From: Isoetes taiwanensis
Lineage: Eukaryota; Streptophyta; Lycopodiopsida; Isoetales; Isoetaceae
Direction: 5' to 3'
Assembly (NCBI GenBank): GCA_021234155.1
Contig: JAJEKV010000004.1
Coordinates: 15,929,059 to 15,993,058 of the forward strand
DNA: 64,000 bases
Below are positions 11,968 to 24,037 of the stretch, one piece after another. Each line of letters starts with the position of its first letter. The first letter of the stretch is position 1. Below the pieces are notes generated by a model. It searched no databases. It saw only the letters and a program-made list of their open reading frames with translations, and was not told the origin of the DNA. The position numbers and the translations under genes were made by a program.

Positions 11968-14530
11968 TGGCCTTTATATCTACCCTAAATGGGGTTAATC
12001 TTGCCATTTTGCAACACTTTGAGAAGCTTGATCCCACCAAAAAGACTCAGCTGATCAACCAGTTAAGTTCAATTGCTTCTAATGCCTCTGATTTCATTCA
12101 CTGGTAATTTTTCTGATATTCTCTGTCAAGATCAACAGATGGACCCTAAATCTTGCAAAGTGCTTCTCTGGGACAATCTTTCTAGAGATCCAGATATATT
12201 CGGATAGAGATTTGATGTTGATACCTTTGGTCGTCCTTTACAAATTCCTATTAAGTATGGTGTGACTCGCCCACGACTTGTTCGTCACTCTGACAGCATC
12301 ATTGAGGAAACTTTAAAATATTCCAAGCCTCCAGTGGGTCCTTTGGATAAAGAATTCAAAGGTATTTTTCTAAATTCCTCTCTCGCTTGTTCTAAATTAA
12401 AATCTTTGAGTCAAGTGGCAGCCATTGTCAAAATCAACAGGGTCGGTCTTTTGCCAGATAAACTTTGGGATTTCCTTCTTAAGCTAAATAAGGGCATGCA
12501 AATTACCACTTTTTACTGGCTTAACTACCTCTTCCTAATGGTTGAATGTGGTTCTAAAAAATCTGCGAATTATCTTCTTAAAAATGGAACCCTAACATTT
12601 GACAGCTTCCTATTGACCTTTCTCAAATGGTCTCCACAGAGTTATGTTCAAACATGGGCCGTATTGTATTGCCTCTTCCTCTTCAAAACCTCAATCCCAT
12701 CTACTAGAATGAAATCAACATCAAAAACCTCTTTGGATCTCTAGGCACTTATATTGCTACCGAATACATGTCGTATCGGCCTCCCATAACCTTTGTCCAA
12801 CTTGATCTAACCAAGCATGTTTCTTCTTCCATCCCCTATATTGATTTTTTTGGTCAAAAAGACATCTTACTTGTTAGTTGGGTTGGTTTACCTTTCATGT
12901 GTGAGAAATCTGCTAGGAGACATATGTGGTCTATTTCATGTGATGATAATTTGAAACTACTCAACTTGGAAAGTACAAAAGAGGATGTGCAGCTTATTCC
13001 ATCAGCTAAAGTAGTGGTCTCTCATGCTAGAGAAGACACTCATATTTATGATCAGAAAACAATTGAAGGACCAATCGAATGTAAAGCTTTGCCAAGCCAG
13101 GTTGCCAAGTGGACTCAGATCAACCAAAATTCTAATGCCAGAAGAGTCCAGAATAAAAGAAACCTTAGGTCTAACAATTTAGATAATCCTTCTGATTACA
13201 ACACTAGTGAAGTCTTTCAGAGGAAGATTTGGGAAATACTGTTTCAGTATTAAATAAGGGCCTAACTATTGGCTTCCAAAAGAAGTCTATTGAACTAGAT
13301 GATGCTGAGAGGTATAAAATCAAAGGAAAAGCACCCATAAGCAAGGATGGTCTGTCAAAGGAGAGGAGCTTTTATAAGGGGAATTCTAGTCAGTATGTGA
13401 CTGGAAAAGCTTGACAGATGATCTCAATTACTCTTTAGGATCTATTCTTCTTAGTCAAAGAAGAATCTTTGAATAATAAGATTATGCTCTCTTCTTCTTA
13501 GTCAAAGAAGAATCTTGAGGAAATTTATTTTTATAAATCCTATTCTACACAGGTTAAGAATCATGGCAGAACAAAGTCAGCTACATCAAATATGTCTACT
13601 CATACCTCTGCAAAGGGCAAAAGAGATTCATTAATTCTGGAAATACAACATAATGCAGTAAAGAACCAAGACAATGCTGTTAGTAATGCTATTGGCAATT
13701 TAAGTGGAGATGGTATAGGAGATTCCACTAACAGGGACAACACAGAATGGATGCCTGAACCTGCAAAGGAGATCTCTAACGGTTTGGTTTGTTCTCATAA
13801 GTTTAATGCTCTTGCTAATATTTTTGAAAATGTAATAGATTCCATTGCAACTAATGAAGCAGCAAATAAGCCTCATGCATCCCCTCCTATTCCCTTGCCT
13901 ACTCTTATCCAAGTTGACCTACTCTCTGAACCTCTGAATGTTGTTCAGGGAAATTTGTTTACCAATGACTTAATTGACCGTTTCTCTCCTATAGACTTCA
14001 TTCCCCCTGGTCCAACCAAGGACAGTATAATGTGAACTGAAAACTCAATTGGCTAGTCTACAGGAAGGCTTAATTCAGAGGATGGATCACATGAGGAGGA
14101 ATAGTAACAGCTCAGATGAATTAACAGAATTGGATTGTGAAATTATCCTGGATACTCCTGAGAGGACCTGTAACAGTAATGTGCTGAAGGACATTGCAAA
14201 TGTGGAGTTTTTACCTTTGTCCAGGCAATTTCTCACACCCAAATCTATCGTGGATAAACTTTCTGATAATATATAATGGTCAATAAAGAGTTAAGGGTTA
14301 ATAAATTACATGAGTTTATCCTTGGGGGACATGACTTCTCTGATGATGATGGTATTCTGAATGTCTCGTCCTCCATCCCTAATTCTTCTTTTTTCTGACA
14401 AAGAAAATTGGGATAATGATCTCTATCTTCTTAAGCCTTCCTTTATTAGACTTGATAATAAAGTAAAAGGTAGAGACAAAAAGAAAGATTACAACTGTTC
14501 TTTGAAAGAGAATACTCCTTTACTTCCATG
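11968..14530 (+). pseudogene. LINE ORF1-like protein (DUF4283 + zinc knuckle), frameshifted
   Basis: An ORF starting MAFISTLNGVNLAILQHFEK at 11968 is broken by shifts but can be followed through 12262-12744, about 12652-12770 and 12768-13253. The order matches plant LINE ORF1/DUF4283 proteins: an RNA-binding-like block ending FLMVECGSKKSANYLLKNGT then FLKWSPQS; then LPLPLQNLNPIYWNEINIKN, the usual 'LP..P..YW.E..L' segment; then FVQLDLTKHV; then LPFMCEKSARRHMWSISC, a damaged CX2CX4HX4C knuckle with cysteines and spacing partly lost. A low-complexity Ser/Asn-rich tail continues to about 14.5 kb (13592-14035, 14049-14276). No endonuclease or reverse transcriptase follows; the sequence runs straight into a PIF transposase exon. 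It may be a 3'-truncated LINE or a domesticated or captured DUF4283 gene. Confidence 0.65.
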
Positions 14531-14534
14531 ATTG

Positions 14535-14894
14535 ATTGTACCATTTCCTGGTACACAGTTGTCTCCTATAACTGACACGTTTAATTACATGCATTCTTCT
14601 ACTCGTATGGCAGTTGAGCGTGCTTTTGGACTCTTGAAACGGTCATGGCAACTCCTTCACAGGAAGATTTACAAACTAAACAAGGAGACTTTGTCTAGAA
14701 CTATATTGGCATGTTGTATGTTGCACAAAATTATGATTGACATAGGTGACCATTACTCCCAAGCTGTGATCGAGAGTACAGCGGACTTCGACCCATCATT
14801 CCCATACTTGAACGAGCCTGTTGGTCGGGAGCCTAATAGCACTGGTTTTGAGCTGGGGCAGGTCATATGCAATTATTTGTGGACACAAAGATAG
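14535..14894 (+). pseudogene. PIF/Harbinger transposase, C-terminal fragment (DDE_Tnp_4)
   Basis: The frame contains FNYMHSSTRMAVERAFGLLK, the signature around the third catalytic residue (E) of PIF/Harbinger nucleases, followed by ACCMLHKIMID, the equivalent of the usual ACC.LHN motif, and an acidic tail with a stop at 14892-14894. The first two catalytic aspartates would lie upstream, but that sequence is occupied by the LINE-like ORF, so the fragment starts abruptly at about 14.53 kb. It lies on the plus strand facing the trihelix gene at 17.2-18.75 kb on the minus strand, as often seen for the two genes of PIF elements. Whether they came from one element is inference. Confidence 0.8.
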
Positions 14895-16078
14895 ACCATT
14901 CATTCAATGGAAATATATCCAATGGAAATATCCTGCAAATGAAAGATGCTACCGTTTCAAATCTACAGTAGCCTGACAGAATCATATTGGATGATATCCA
15001 TAGCTTTTGCTGTTATGTCTCATTGGATCATACTGGATGATATCCATAGCTTTTGGAGTTATATCTCTGTTTCCATATCAAACATTTGTTTCCAATATCA
15101 TATGCTTTATGCCTGGTGGTTGCAACTGCAGCTTGTTATGCAGGTTGAAAACATATGAGTTTTATAGAATATATGTACAAAGCAAAAGCATGTGCTTGAA
15201 AGGACAAGGGTTTTAAATTCTGTATTTTTAGTATGACATGATTCATTTGCTTAAAATTCTCCATATCATGTCTTCAACCTCCATATGGTTCTCAATATGT
15301 CATTCTGAATTGGAACCCTTCCCCAAGTTTGAATAGAGTTCTTCTTGTTGTTTTTTTTATTCATGTGCCCTACAAATGTATGTTGTTTTTATCTCTGTGA
15401 GTGTTGTTTCTGTCTCTATGAGTGGTAGGATTCTCAGACTAGTTGTACAAGCTAAGTTATGGTGCATGGTGGTATATGCAATTTTATCACGTTCTAGTAG
15501 GCTCGTGTGGTGGGATTTATATCTGGAGAGTTTTCCCTTTGCAGCCTATAGTGACAGAGTGAGTCCTCCCTTACCTACTCCAATAGTGCCTTGAAACCCA
15601 ATGCAACTATTGCAGCATGGAGCTTTGAAAACCCAGCTTAGAGGTAAAGCACAGATGCAAAGATTGTTCCTCAAATACATGGTGTACGTGCGAATAAAAG
15701 CATGTCCAAATAAGTGCGCAAAGTCACCTAGATTGAAACCAATTCCACATTAGGTAGCAAGATGCTTGCATGAGCATGTCATTCAGGAGGACATAAAGTG
15801 GCCTTTCTCACAAACTCTGCTATCAAAATAGCACTGTTTTTTGTAGTAAACAAGCAACGTATCATGTTGTTCAATTGCCACATTTAATTGCAAGGCACTT
15901 TGCCACATTGTGCAAATCTGCAATGTAAGGCTAGACATTTGATAAACCTTGTACAAGACTTTTTCTTTTGCCATAAAAAAACTGATTATAACGGATAAAA
16001 TTAAATCAAATACAATACAAATCAAATACAAGGAGAAAAAGATAAATTAAATCAAATACAACACAATTATCACATACA
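14895..16078. other. No gene; small internal duplication
   Basis: At 14984-15060 a segment containing ATTGGATGATATCCATAGCT is duplicated in tandem (about 50 bp period). The rest of the stretch has no recognisable coding or RNA feature. Confidence 0.5.
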
Positions 16079-17107
16079 ATCGCATCGATCCGAGACATCG
16101 GATCGCCATTCTAGAATGGGACGAGCATGCATGTTTTGCATGCATGCGGGCGGCGCATGCCCGTTTTGGGTTGGGAGTTAAGCTATTTCGGCGCGTTTAC
16201 ATCCACGTCTCATCGGCTTCCTCTTCTCTCGGCCGGTACCTTATTCTCTTTGAATTGTTTCGAGGCGGGGAGGGGCTTCTTCCCTGCTTTGTTTTAGCCA
16301 ATTGGCATTTCTTTCATGCTATCCTTTTCCTGCCTTCGACCTTCGTCCTGTGACCTTCGTCCTCGATCCTAGTTTGTAAGGAAGTTCTCTACGGTAGTCG
16401 GGCGGTTTGTTGGTTTCTTGCGAGTCCCATTCTAGAATCGCATCGATCCGAGACATCGGATCGCCATTCTAAATGGGACGAGCATGCATGTCTTTTACAT
16501 GCATCTTGCGGCGCCCATGCGATTTGGGTTGGGGAGTTTGCTATTTCAGTGGGTTTAATCCCGTCTCATCGGCTTCCTCTTCTCTCCAGCCCGTTACCTT
16601 ATTCTCTTTGAACCCTCCCTCCCCCTTCTTTGTTTATTGTATTGTGCACAATTTTCTGCTTATCATGTTTTTCCACCCTGGTGGTGATGCTTCTTTCCAC
16701 CCATTTGGTGATGCTATTCTCTAGTATGTTTGTGTTGTCTCGTTTGTTGTGTTGGTGATGTGCAGTACAGGTTGGCGAGTGGCATCTGCTTCACTTCTCC
16801 ATGGGGGGTTTTGGGAGCGATGTCTATGCCTTACGTTTGTCTAAGCCCCTTCTGAAGGCTATCACTAGGGTTTTTCTCGAAACCCGAAAAGTGGGTTTTA
16901 ATCCCGGTGATAAGCTTTCGGCAGGTACATCAGCCACTCATCTATTAGCATTGTATTTTTTGGGGTCCAAGTGATATAATTGGATTTTCTCGTTATTTTT
17001 CGTGGGTAGTTCGCATATGTGCGGCTACCCACTGTCCACCATTGTAGAAAATCTGCTGAGATGAATGAGCGGTTTGTTGGTTTCTTGCGAGTCCCATTCT
17101 AGAATAC
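16079..17107 (+). repeat. Dispersed repeat family R1, copy B, partly duplicated
   Basis: This is inverted relative to the copies at 4.0 and 62.3 kb. A partial unit at 16079-16432 is followed by a fuller unit at 16433-17107; both start TCGCATCGATCCGAGACATC and both end with GGTTTCTTGCGAGTCCCATT. Downstream of a CT-rich leader there is an ATG at 16802 opening MGGFGSDVYALRLSKPLLKA and reading on to DKLSAG, where CGGCAG is followed by GTACAT, a plausible splice donor. Copies A and C keep the LSKP...DKLS block on the same side. CATGCATG (RY-type) words mark the leader. Confidence 0.7.
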
Positions 17108-17181
17108 AATTCAAATAGAGTAATGCAAATATGAATGTTTGACAGCAGATTTAATATTGTCTCAAGAGAATTCTCTTTCCT

Positions 17182-18750
17182 TCATTTGTTATTGGCATCT
17201 GAATTTTGACATAATTGCATGGATGCAATATCTTGAAGTGCACTCGCTGCCGTAGCAACAATCTCTAGGCTTTTCTCCTTCAATGCAAATTGCTTTTCAT
17301 GTAACTCCCGGTGCATGTTCATTTGTTCAGTATGCAAATCCTTCTGCATGTTCTCTTGCCTTGATCTCCACTCTATCCTAGTGTCCTCGCTTTTCTGCAT
17401 CAAATTAATCCATCCATCTACACTACGAGGTATCCTTACTCTTTTTTTTACCTGAGCTATGTTCTTGTTGCACACTACTCCCATCACCATCGGCAGGACT
17501 CTCGTTGTTAACATCTCTTCCTGAGTGATGTTTAGTTCAGCATGGAAACCATCTCAGAGGGACTAGTTTCTCAGTACAGGAGGACCTCTCCCCTCTTCAA
17601 TTGTGTAGCCGTAAGGAGGAGCTCTGCAAGGTGAGGGCGGCCCACCGCAAAAAGAAATGGAAAAGGTACTGGGGAGGTCGCAGAATTATTCTAGATCAAT
17701 GGCCTTCCAATCCTTGGACTGGCTATGTCTAGATAATTTTAGAAGCATAAATTTACTACTAGCATTAGCATTATCTTATCTTATTCTTGGTAGCCTTTTA
17801 ATATTTGGTTATTGTGTTTGGTGATGGGGCCTAGTCCCCAGGTTTTAGATGGGCTTTTGCCCTTGCATGTGCCGTCCCATAACCCGTTGGTTCCCGTGGA
17901 CGTAAAAATTTATCTTATCTTATCTTATCTTCACAATTGAAGCATACAAAATGGATTAAGTACAAACAATCAAACCTGAAAGCTAAAAAACATAAAACAG
18001 AAAGTAACCTGACGGTGTAGTGAAATAAGCTGGAATAGATGACTCTGAAACTAAACTGCCCGGGTTTACAGCAGTTTTCATGCCATACCATCGGTCCATA
18101 GCTTCATAAACATCTTTGGCAAATTGCAATCCTTGCGCTCAGGATTTGCCATCTGCCAATAACTATTTCTACCACTTGGAATTTGCCTTTCATAGTCATT
18201 GATTTTCTTGAAGTCTGCTGCCAAAGATTCCCAGTTGCTCATGCATGCCTTGGCTGACCTGCGCATGTTAGACGGAAGTTAGATTCCATCTAACTTCTTT
18301 CTTCTTCATCTTCTCTTTTCCCCCACCAAATAGACGAAATTCATCATCTTCTTTCTTGGCGGCTTGTAGAACCAATAATTCATGAGCTGTCCAATGTGTG
18401 TTAGCATATTGTCGTACAGTGAGAATGGCAGACATGGGATTTGCAGCGTGGTGACCAACACCAAATGCAGCAGTAGGTATGTCATGGCCTTTCATGCCTT
18501 GTGTTTTATGCACAATTTCATCTTCAGAGGCATCTAGCATCCTGCTGAATGAGTTCTGTGCAATCATAGTTTACGCATTTTAGCAATTTCAGCAACTATA
18601 CAGACAATGAAATCGAAAATTATGTGAAAGTAATTTGTAATACAATGTAAACATTACCTGGTGAAACTGTACATACTGTTCATGTTCTTGTTGTGCTGTA
18701 AAAAAATTAAATGCAGACCCAACACTGTTGCTTCCTCTCATGGCTCAAGG
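17182..18750 (-). pseudogene. PIF/Harbinger-associated trihelix (Myb/SANT-like) protein gene
   Basis: On the minus strand, exon 1 (about 18747-18662) encodes MRGSNSVGSAFNFFTAQQEH and more, ending at a GTAATG donor. Exon 2 (18567-18270) carries a Myb/SANT-like helix, THWTAHELLVLQAAKKEDDE. After a small shift the second half continues at about 18262-18030: RSAKACMSNWESLAADFKKI, SGRNSYWQM, LPKMF, then in another frame WYGMKTAVNPGSL up to a CAG|GTTACT donor. The last exon (17514-17182) is a charged coiled coil. This is the second protein of PIF/Harbinger transposons, which binds DNA and helps transposase localise. Single-base shifts at about 18267 and 18105 make this copy a pseudogene as written; the second shift also occurs in the copy at 60 kb. 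A LINE 3' end lies in the last intron. Confidence 0.8.
17600..17934 (+). mobile_element. Truncated LINE 3' end with (TTATC)n tail
   Basis: A short coding-like tail (KKKWKRYWGGRRIILDQWPS) is followed by a 3' UTR and ends in ATCTTATCTTATCTTATC at 17913-17930. A simple-repeat tail instead of poly(A) is typical of RTE-like and some other plant LINEs. It interrupts an intron of the trihelix gene. CAATTG words lie on both sides but I cannot settle a target duplication. Confidence 0.5.
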
Positions 18751-19475
18751 AAAGGGTTCCGGCTGTGTCTCCGAAAGGAAAGAAACTAAAGAAATGGTGG
18801 AAATTGCCATCTACAATGACGAATTTGATGGCGTCAAATTCTGTTGCCACTGGAGTCATGAGGTAACAGGCAGATCATGTGACACTCCCCGAATCTATAC
18901 GATGCTCCCATCGTATAAATACAGGAAATTCCCCTCCCATGGCGAATCCATCACCACGGAAAGGCCCTCCGGCCCGACTGGGACCACTTGTGATGGCCAA
19001 ATTGTCCGGGAAAGGACACGGAGGTGTCATTCGTCCCACGCCTTCTATGGGAATCCTATATAGCGGAAGCGTACATACATGTTAGCACCTAGCAACAATA
19101 CTAATAAATAACATACCACCACGAAGGGTGGCCCATCATCATCAACATAACTAACAATACATCACTTGGATCACGTAGCCCAAGTCTCACTTCATGCCAG
19201 GTTAAGGTTTTGGGCCTGGGTAAAACCCCGGGGGATTCACATAGTGTAGGCCGTATATACCATGTGAGTGGACGATAAGGGGTTTTTTTTAACCTAAAGC
19301 CACACGTAATGAAGGATGCGGGAAGGGTTCTTTGGACCTTAAAAATCCAATCTCTAGTGATGTATTTCATACTGAAAGGGTTTTTTAGGCCTTAAAAAAA
19401 GCGTATACGAAGGGGTTTTTATGACCCCTTCCTCGCACATGGCGTATCCCTTATACACTAAGTGCTATCCCCAGG
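18751..19475. other. Unassigned repeat-like sequence
   Basis: No gene was recognised. The piece at about 19150-19220 (ATCACTTGGATCACGTAGCC) recurs at 22453-22520, and the piece at 19479-19600 recurs at 22515-22640, so this stretch is part of a family that tends to flank the MITE ends. Confidence 0.5.
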
Positions 19476-19580
19476 GGTAAAACCAGGGCAGACCACGTCT
19501 CAAATTCTAACTAGGTTTAGTTTTTGGAGTATCTTATTTGCTAGATGAGATCCTAGCAAGTATTTTGTAAAAAAAATTTT

Positions 19581-19675
19581 AGTATAACAACCAATACATA
19601 ACTACCATTAACATTAATTAACACAAACCATTGGTCCAACACATTTAAATTAAAATCCCCCTTAAACCCCCTTTG
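19581..19675 (+). mobile_element. MITE end (same family as 5139-5596), interrupted
   Basis: The sequence starts AGTATAACAACCAATACATA and continues to CCCCCTTAAACCCCCTTTG, exactly as the left end of the 5.1-kb MITE, then stops where the SINE tail begins at 19676. The SINE therefore probably inserted into this end. Confidence 0.75.
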
Positions 19676-19932
19676 TTTAAGGTCCATACTAGACTAATCT
19701 TTACAGACTAGCTAGCTTATCCTACTGCCTTGCGGCAGCCAAAGTGGAGGACACGTATAGACTTTTAAGTTCTACCACGTTGGGGATCATCATCGTATAA
19801 CCCCAATAACCAACTCTTAAAGATAAACATACATTGGCAAGGTTTGAACCCATGACCAAATGCACATTTATTTTGGCATTACTAGGCCTATACCAACTCA
19901 CCACACATCCGTTGGGCAAAACGTTTTGCCTT
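19676..19932 (-). mobile_element. tRNA-derived SINE, copy 1
   Basis: On the minus strand the head reads GAGTTGGTATAGGCC (A box, 19884-19899) and, about 35 nt on, GGTTCAAACC (B box, 19841-19850), the internal RNA polymerase III promoter of a tRNA. The body then runs to GGACCTTAAACAAA at the low-coordinate end. It is roughly 255 bp long. Copy 2 at 20066-20330 aligns along the whole length with small changes. Confidence 0.75.
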
Positions 19933-20065
19933 ATATGCACACTTTGTAGGCAGGATATAATCCCGCCTTAGGAAGTCTAGATCCTAGGGGCAACTCTAGG
20001 GGCATGGCTTTTTTAGCCTCACCATCCTAGTGCCACCTACCATAGTCCCATTGTTTTTTTTTTAT

Positions 20066-20330
20066 TTTGTTTAAGGTCCATATTAGACTAATCTTGTATA
20101 GACTAGCTAGTTTATCCTCTTTTTACTGGCAGCCCAAAGTGGAGGACACGTGATAGACTTTTAAGTTCTACCACGTCGGGGATCGCCATCGATAACCCCA
20201 AAGAAACCAACTCCCAGAGATAAAAATACATTGGCAAGGTTTGAACCCATGACCAAATGCACATTTATTTTGGCATTACTAGGCCTATACCAACTCACCA
20301 CACATCTGTTGGGCAAAACTTTTTGCCTTA
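20066..20330 (-). mobile_element. tRNA-derived SINE, copy 2
   Basis: Same orientation and structure as copy 1: A box at 20282-20296, B box at 20238-20247, body, then GGACCTTAAACAAAATAAAA, an A-rich tail seen on the plus strand as the T-tract at 20053-20063. Target duplications are not clear on either copy. Confidence 0.75.
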
Positions 20331-21854
20331 TTGGCAAAAAATATTGGCCATGATTCGCCTAGATTTCTATAAAAAACATTCATGTCTAGAAAACATTCAC
20401 CAAAGATAACTAATCTTGCAACTCTATTATTAAGCCCAACCTTCTAAATTATGCTTAGACAAATTTGGCCTTAAGGGCAACCCTATCGAGAAACATTAGC
20501 GAAGGGGTTTAAAACAGGGCAAGAAACCTACACCACCGACCAAACCGGGAACTCCCGGTACGCTAGCATCATCAAAGATGTTTGATCCTAATGCTAATAT
20601 GAGAGCAACAAATGTGGAGCCCGTGTACAATAATCCAGATATTCTCGACTTAGATCCGGACATGGAGTCTTGAACACCGGAGGCGATCAAAATGAGGTTA
20701 TTCATATTTTATTTCATTTTTAAAGGAGTAGGTTCTATTCTAAACTTAGCGCCAGAATGGGAAATGGGAACATCTCCTCCCAAATCTTGAGATCACTACC
20801 GCTCTTCATTCATACATATAAGTAAACGAAATGTTTGTATTTTTTGGTTGCTTTCGATCTTCTAACCGAGATAGAAATAAGCCATATAGGATTTCTTCTT
20901 ATTGTAGCCACTTGGAGTGTCACTTAAGATGGTCGTGTCATAAATATTTCACCGGGTCATTGTCATGAACATTTCCTGATTGAATAGGGACACCCTGATT
21001 CTTGAAATATGATCTTAATATCTCTACAGCAACGGGATATGGACGGTTTAAGCACATGAATGCTTTCACTTCTTTGTCTCTATATCCACATCCTAATAGA
21101 GTTGCTGTTGCTTTTTGCTTATTGTTTATAAATTTCAAATTTCTAGCAGGGCCTATCAGATAACCCATAAATTTTTTTGTCTTTGATATTCCTTGAATGG
21201 AACAGGTGGCTGAACCGTTTACCTTATACATAGTCTAATCTGATTATACAGGGCTTATTCATAATTTTGTTCCGGTCAAATAAGGTTCTCTGATCCCTAA
21301 TATAAGGTCCTGAATTCTTTATTAGAAGTGGACACGAAATGGAGTTGTTCAGCTCCTCTGACTCTGTCTCCACCATATAATTAAAGTAGTCGTGGATGTG
21401 GATAATGGATACTTCTCTCCCTTGCTTCAATTATTGTTTATTGAATGGTCTTCAAGCACAATATTATATGCTGACAGTTGAATGCCATTATTTTGCTTAA
21501 ACATAAAGGAAATGGATGAAAACATGGTTTGATTTCGCTTACCTGCTAGCTACTTCGTGCTTACCCTCTTTAGGCTAATGTGTGACTGGTTTTGCTGCAG
21601 GTAACACATCAAACCTACCTTTAGGATGTTTGGGCCTGTGCAAATGGGTGGAGTACTTCGTTAATAGGGAGCAGATCTGATTTTTTGCACCCAAAAACTC
21701 TACTTTTTCATGCTTATTATCTAAGTATTCTCTAAACTTAAAGTGTAGGATGCTGGTTCTTAGTGGTGTAAAACTTAAAATAACACTACTCCAGTTTCTT
21801 TTACACGGCCACTACATATTATGATCTTGTGAACTGTCATGGATAACTGCTGTG
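20331..21854. other. Unassigned; possible decayed gene pieces
   Basis: On the minus strand 20938-21231 and 21224-21430 are open and look protein-like in composition (for example RPYPVAVEILRSYFKNQGVP), and 20496-20705 has a hydrophobic stretch (TFVALILALGSNIFDD), but I cannot link any of them to a family and they lack a joined exon structure. Treat as unknown. Confidence 0.3.
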
Positions 21855-22430
21855 ACACACTGGAATACGGACCAATGGAAAAATAAAAAATAAAAAACAA
21901 TTTTGTGAAAGAAGGCTTGAAGGTAAAATGCATGGATTCCTTATAGTATTTCCCTTTTCCATTACTAGAAAGTGCAGTGCAAAGGTTCAGATTTCTCACA
22001 TGGAATGAAATGGTAGTTGTTAAAAGTGTAAAATGAAAAAAAGAAAAGATACAGATATTGGACATAAGTTTTTCTAAATCTAGTCCAAATGTGATGGAAA
22101 ATATGATCTCTTATTTAATAAAATCTAAATTCTGGGCCCTGGCACTAATTAGAGTACAGAAACCTTTTGATTTTGATGGCCCACGGTCAATACACAATTA
22201 ACTTATTATTTTAGCTTTTTACATACTAAAAGTCACCTATTTAACAAGGCTGAAGAACTAGTAGTCTAGAGTTTGAGTTCTCAGCTCTCCTCTACTCAGT
22301 CATCCTTGGTGTTGTTACAAAATAGGCAAATTTTCTCTGTTTACTCTGATATCTAAGACTTACATCTTGTGCATATAAACTCCAAATTGGGAACAAGTTT
22401 TTTGAGGTTTGATTTTTCAACCTTGTTTTA
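21855..22430 (+). repeat. Large inverted repeat, left arm
   Basis: The reverse complement is found at 28981-29540 with only scattered differences (landmarks: ATTTTTCCATTGGTCC at the outer end, TTTTTTGAGGTTTGATTTTT at the inner end). No coding content is recognised. The two arms are about 6.5 kb apart. Confidence 0.85.
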
Positions 22431-22614
22431 CTTGGAACCAAAAGGGAGGACATCACTTGGATCACGTAGCCCAAGTTTCACTTCATGCCAGGTTAAGGTT
22501 TTGGGCCTTGGTAAAACCAGGGCAGACCACGTCTCAAATTCTAACTAGGTTTAGTTTTTGGAGTATCTTATTTGCTAGATGAGATCCTAGCAAGTATTTT
22601 GTAAAAATGTTTTT

Positions 22615-22745
22615 AGTATAACAACCAATACATAACTACCATTAACATTAATTAACACAAACCATTAGGTCCAACACATTTAAATTAAAATCCCCCTTAA
22701 ACCCCCTTTGGTTTGGTTGCATATTCACACAGGGGGTGACATAGG
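22615..22745 (+). mobile_element. MITE-family terminal repeat, left
   Basis: Starts AGTATAACAACCAATACATA and continues past CCCCTTAAACCCCCTTTGGT to GCATATTCACAC, matching the 5.1-kb MITE end. The inverted partner ends at 27297. The pair could be the ends of one 4.7-kb element around the hAT-like gene, but no matching target duplication is visible. Confidence 0.65.
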
Positions 22746-24037
22746 GCAGCGAGAGCCCTTATAATTATGTTTTGCACGTACAAAATCAACACCATATAGT
22801 ATATTGCCTGAAATCTTATAGTATTTTGCAAATCTTGTTATACAGTATAACAAATTCTATACATCCATACCCCACAAACGAGGAACTTTGTGTACGGTGT
22901 AGATTAAGGAATAAGGGGTGAATATGCCTATCTACGTGTGGCAAAGTCCTAAAGCGCTTCAGTTTTCCTATCTAAAAATGATTTTCGGTTCCCAAAAAAT
23001 ATAGCGGGATATACTACCCGATCAAAAAAAGGCCGTATAAGGATTTAGCCGACTCATATTTATATGTGTAGGATTTTTTCCGGTTAAAAAAAAAAGTTAT
23101 AGGATTTTTTTTATAAGGGTAGCTAGTATATATTTTCTTTATGGCTTATATACCTACGTACCTTAAGCTACCTGTACCTCTAATAATTTCTAATAATTAG
23201 TATTGCTTGCTAGCTACCTCTAAATAATTATTGATTTAATAATGGTAACGAAAAGGCCAATTTAAAAAAAAAAGAAGAAGAAAGAAACAAAATTCCAAGC
23301 ATCAGAATCGGACGGATTGAGAAATTCTTGGCGGGCCTTGGACGGTTCGGCCGGTTTGAACCAAACCGTTCTCTTATGCCCGAATCGGATTCGGCCAAAA
23401 TCAGAACCAACGACAATCGATTCATATGAGAATGAGATCATGCATCGATTCTTGAGGCTTCGATTCAATTCCAACGACTTGGGCATCTGCAACTGCGTTT
23501 TCATGAGGTGAGTTTTTTATTCCTATAGCAGTTTCTACCAAACAAGGGTTAAATCAGACAATCGATTCTGCATTCTTCAGCATCAAATCCAGATTCTTCA
23601 TCACAATTCCAGTCAGCCACATTCAAAAGCACAAAGGTACATGTCAAATCGACTACCGGTGAAAAACGTTATAAAGCTCATTTTTGAGTTTTGCATGAGG
23701 GGCACTTTGAAATCATTACAAAATTTCTATCCGGGTTGGAGAGCTTTGTCAAATTCAAAGAAGAACCAAGTTTCAAATTCAGGACCTGTGCAAAGGTAAA
23801 TGGATTGTAGTTCACGGGAGACGGAATAGCATGGGGAGGGATTGTGCACTCATTCTTCTATTCTTTAAATTGTGCACTCATTCTTCTATTCTTTAAATTG
23901 TGCGGTATAGAAGATCCTGTTGATTTGTTTCCATCCTCTTCTTTTCCAAATCAATATGCCAAGGTTCCAAAGTGCAAAAAGCGTTGCATTTATGGCGCGT
24001 AAATTCAAGCCGAGAGAGACCACCTTGAAATGGAGAA
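22746..24037. other. Non-coding, AT-rich; nothing identified
   Basis: The stretch contains a short direct duplication (TTTAAATTGTGCACTCATTCTTCTATTC, 23860-23897) and A-tracts but no domain or RNA gene I can support. The 5' leader of the hAT-like gene may lie at about 23.3-24.0 kb. Confidence 0.4.

Noticed and set aside
20496-21430. Protein-like minus-strand ORFs
   Set aside because: No family recognised and no consistent exon borders; kept only as unassigned.
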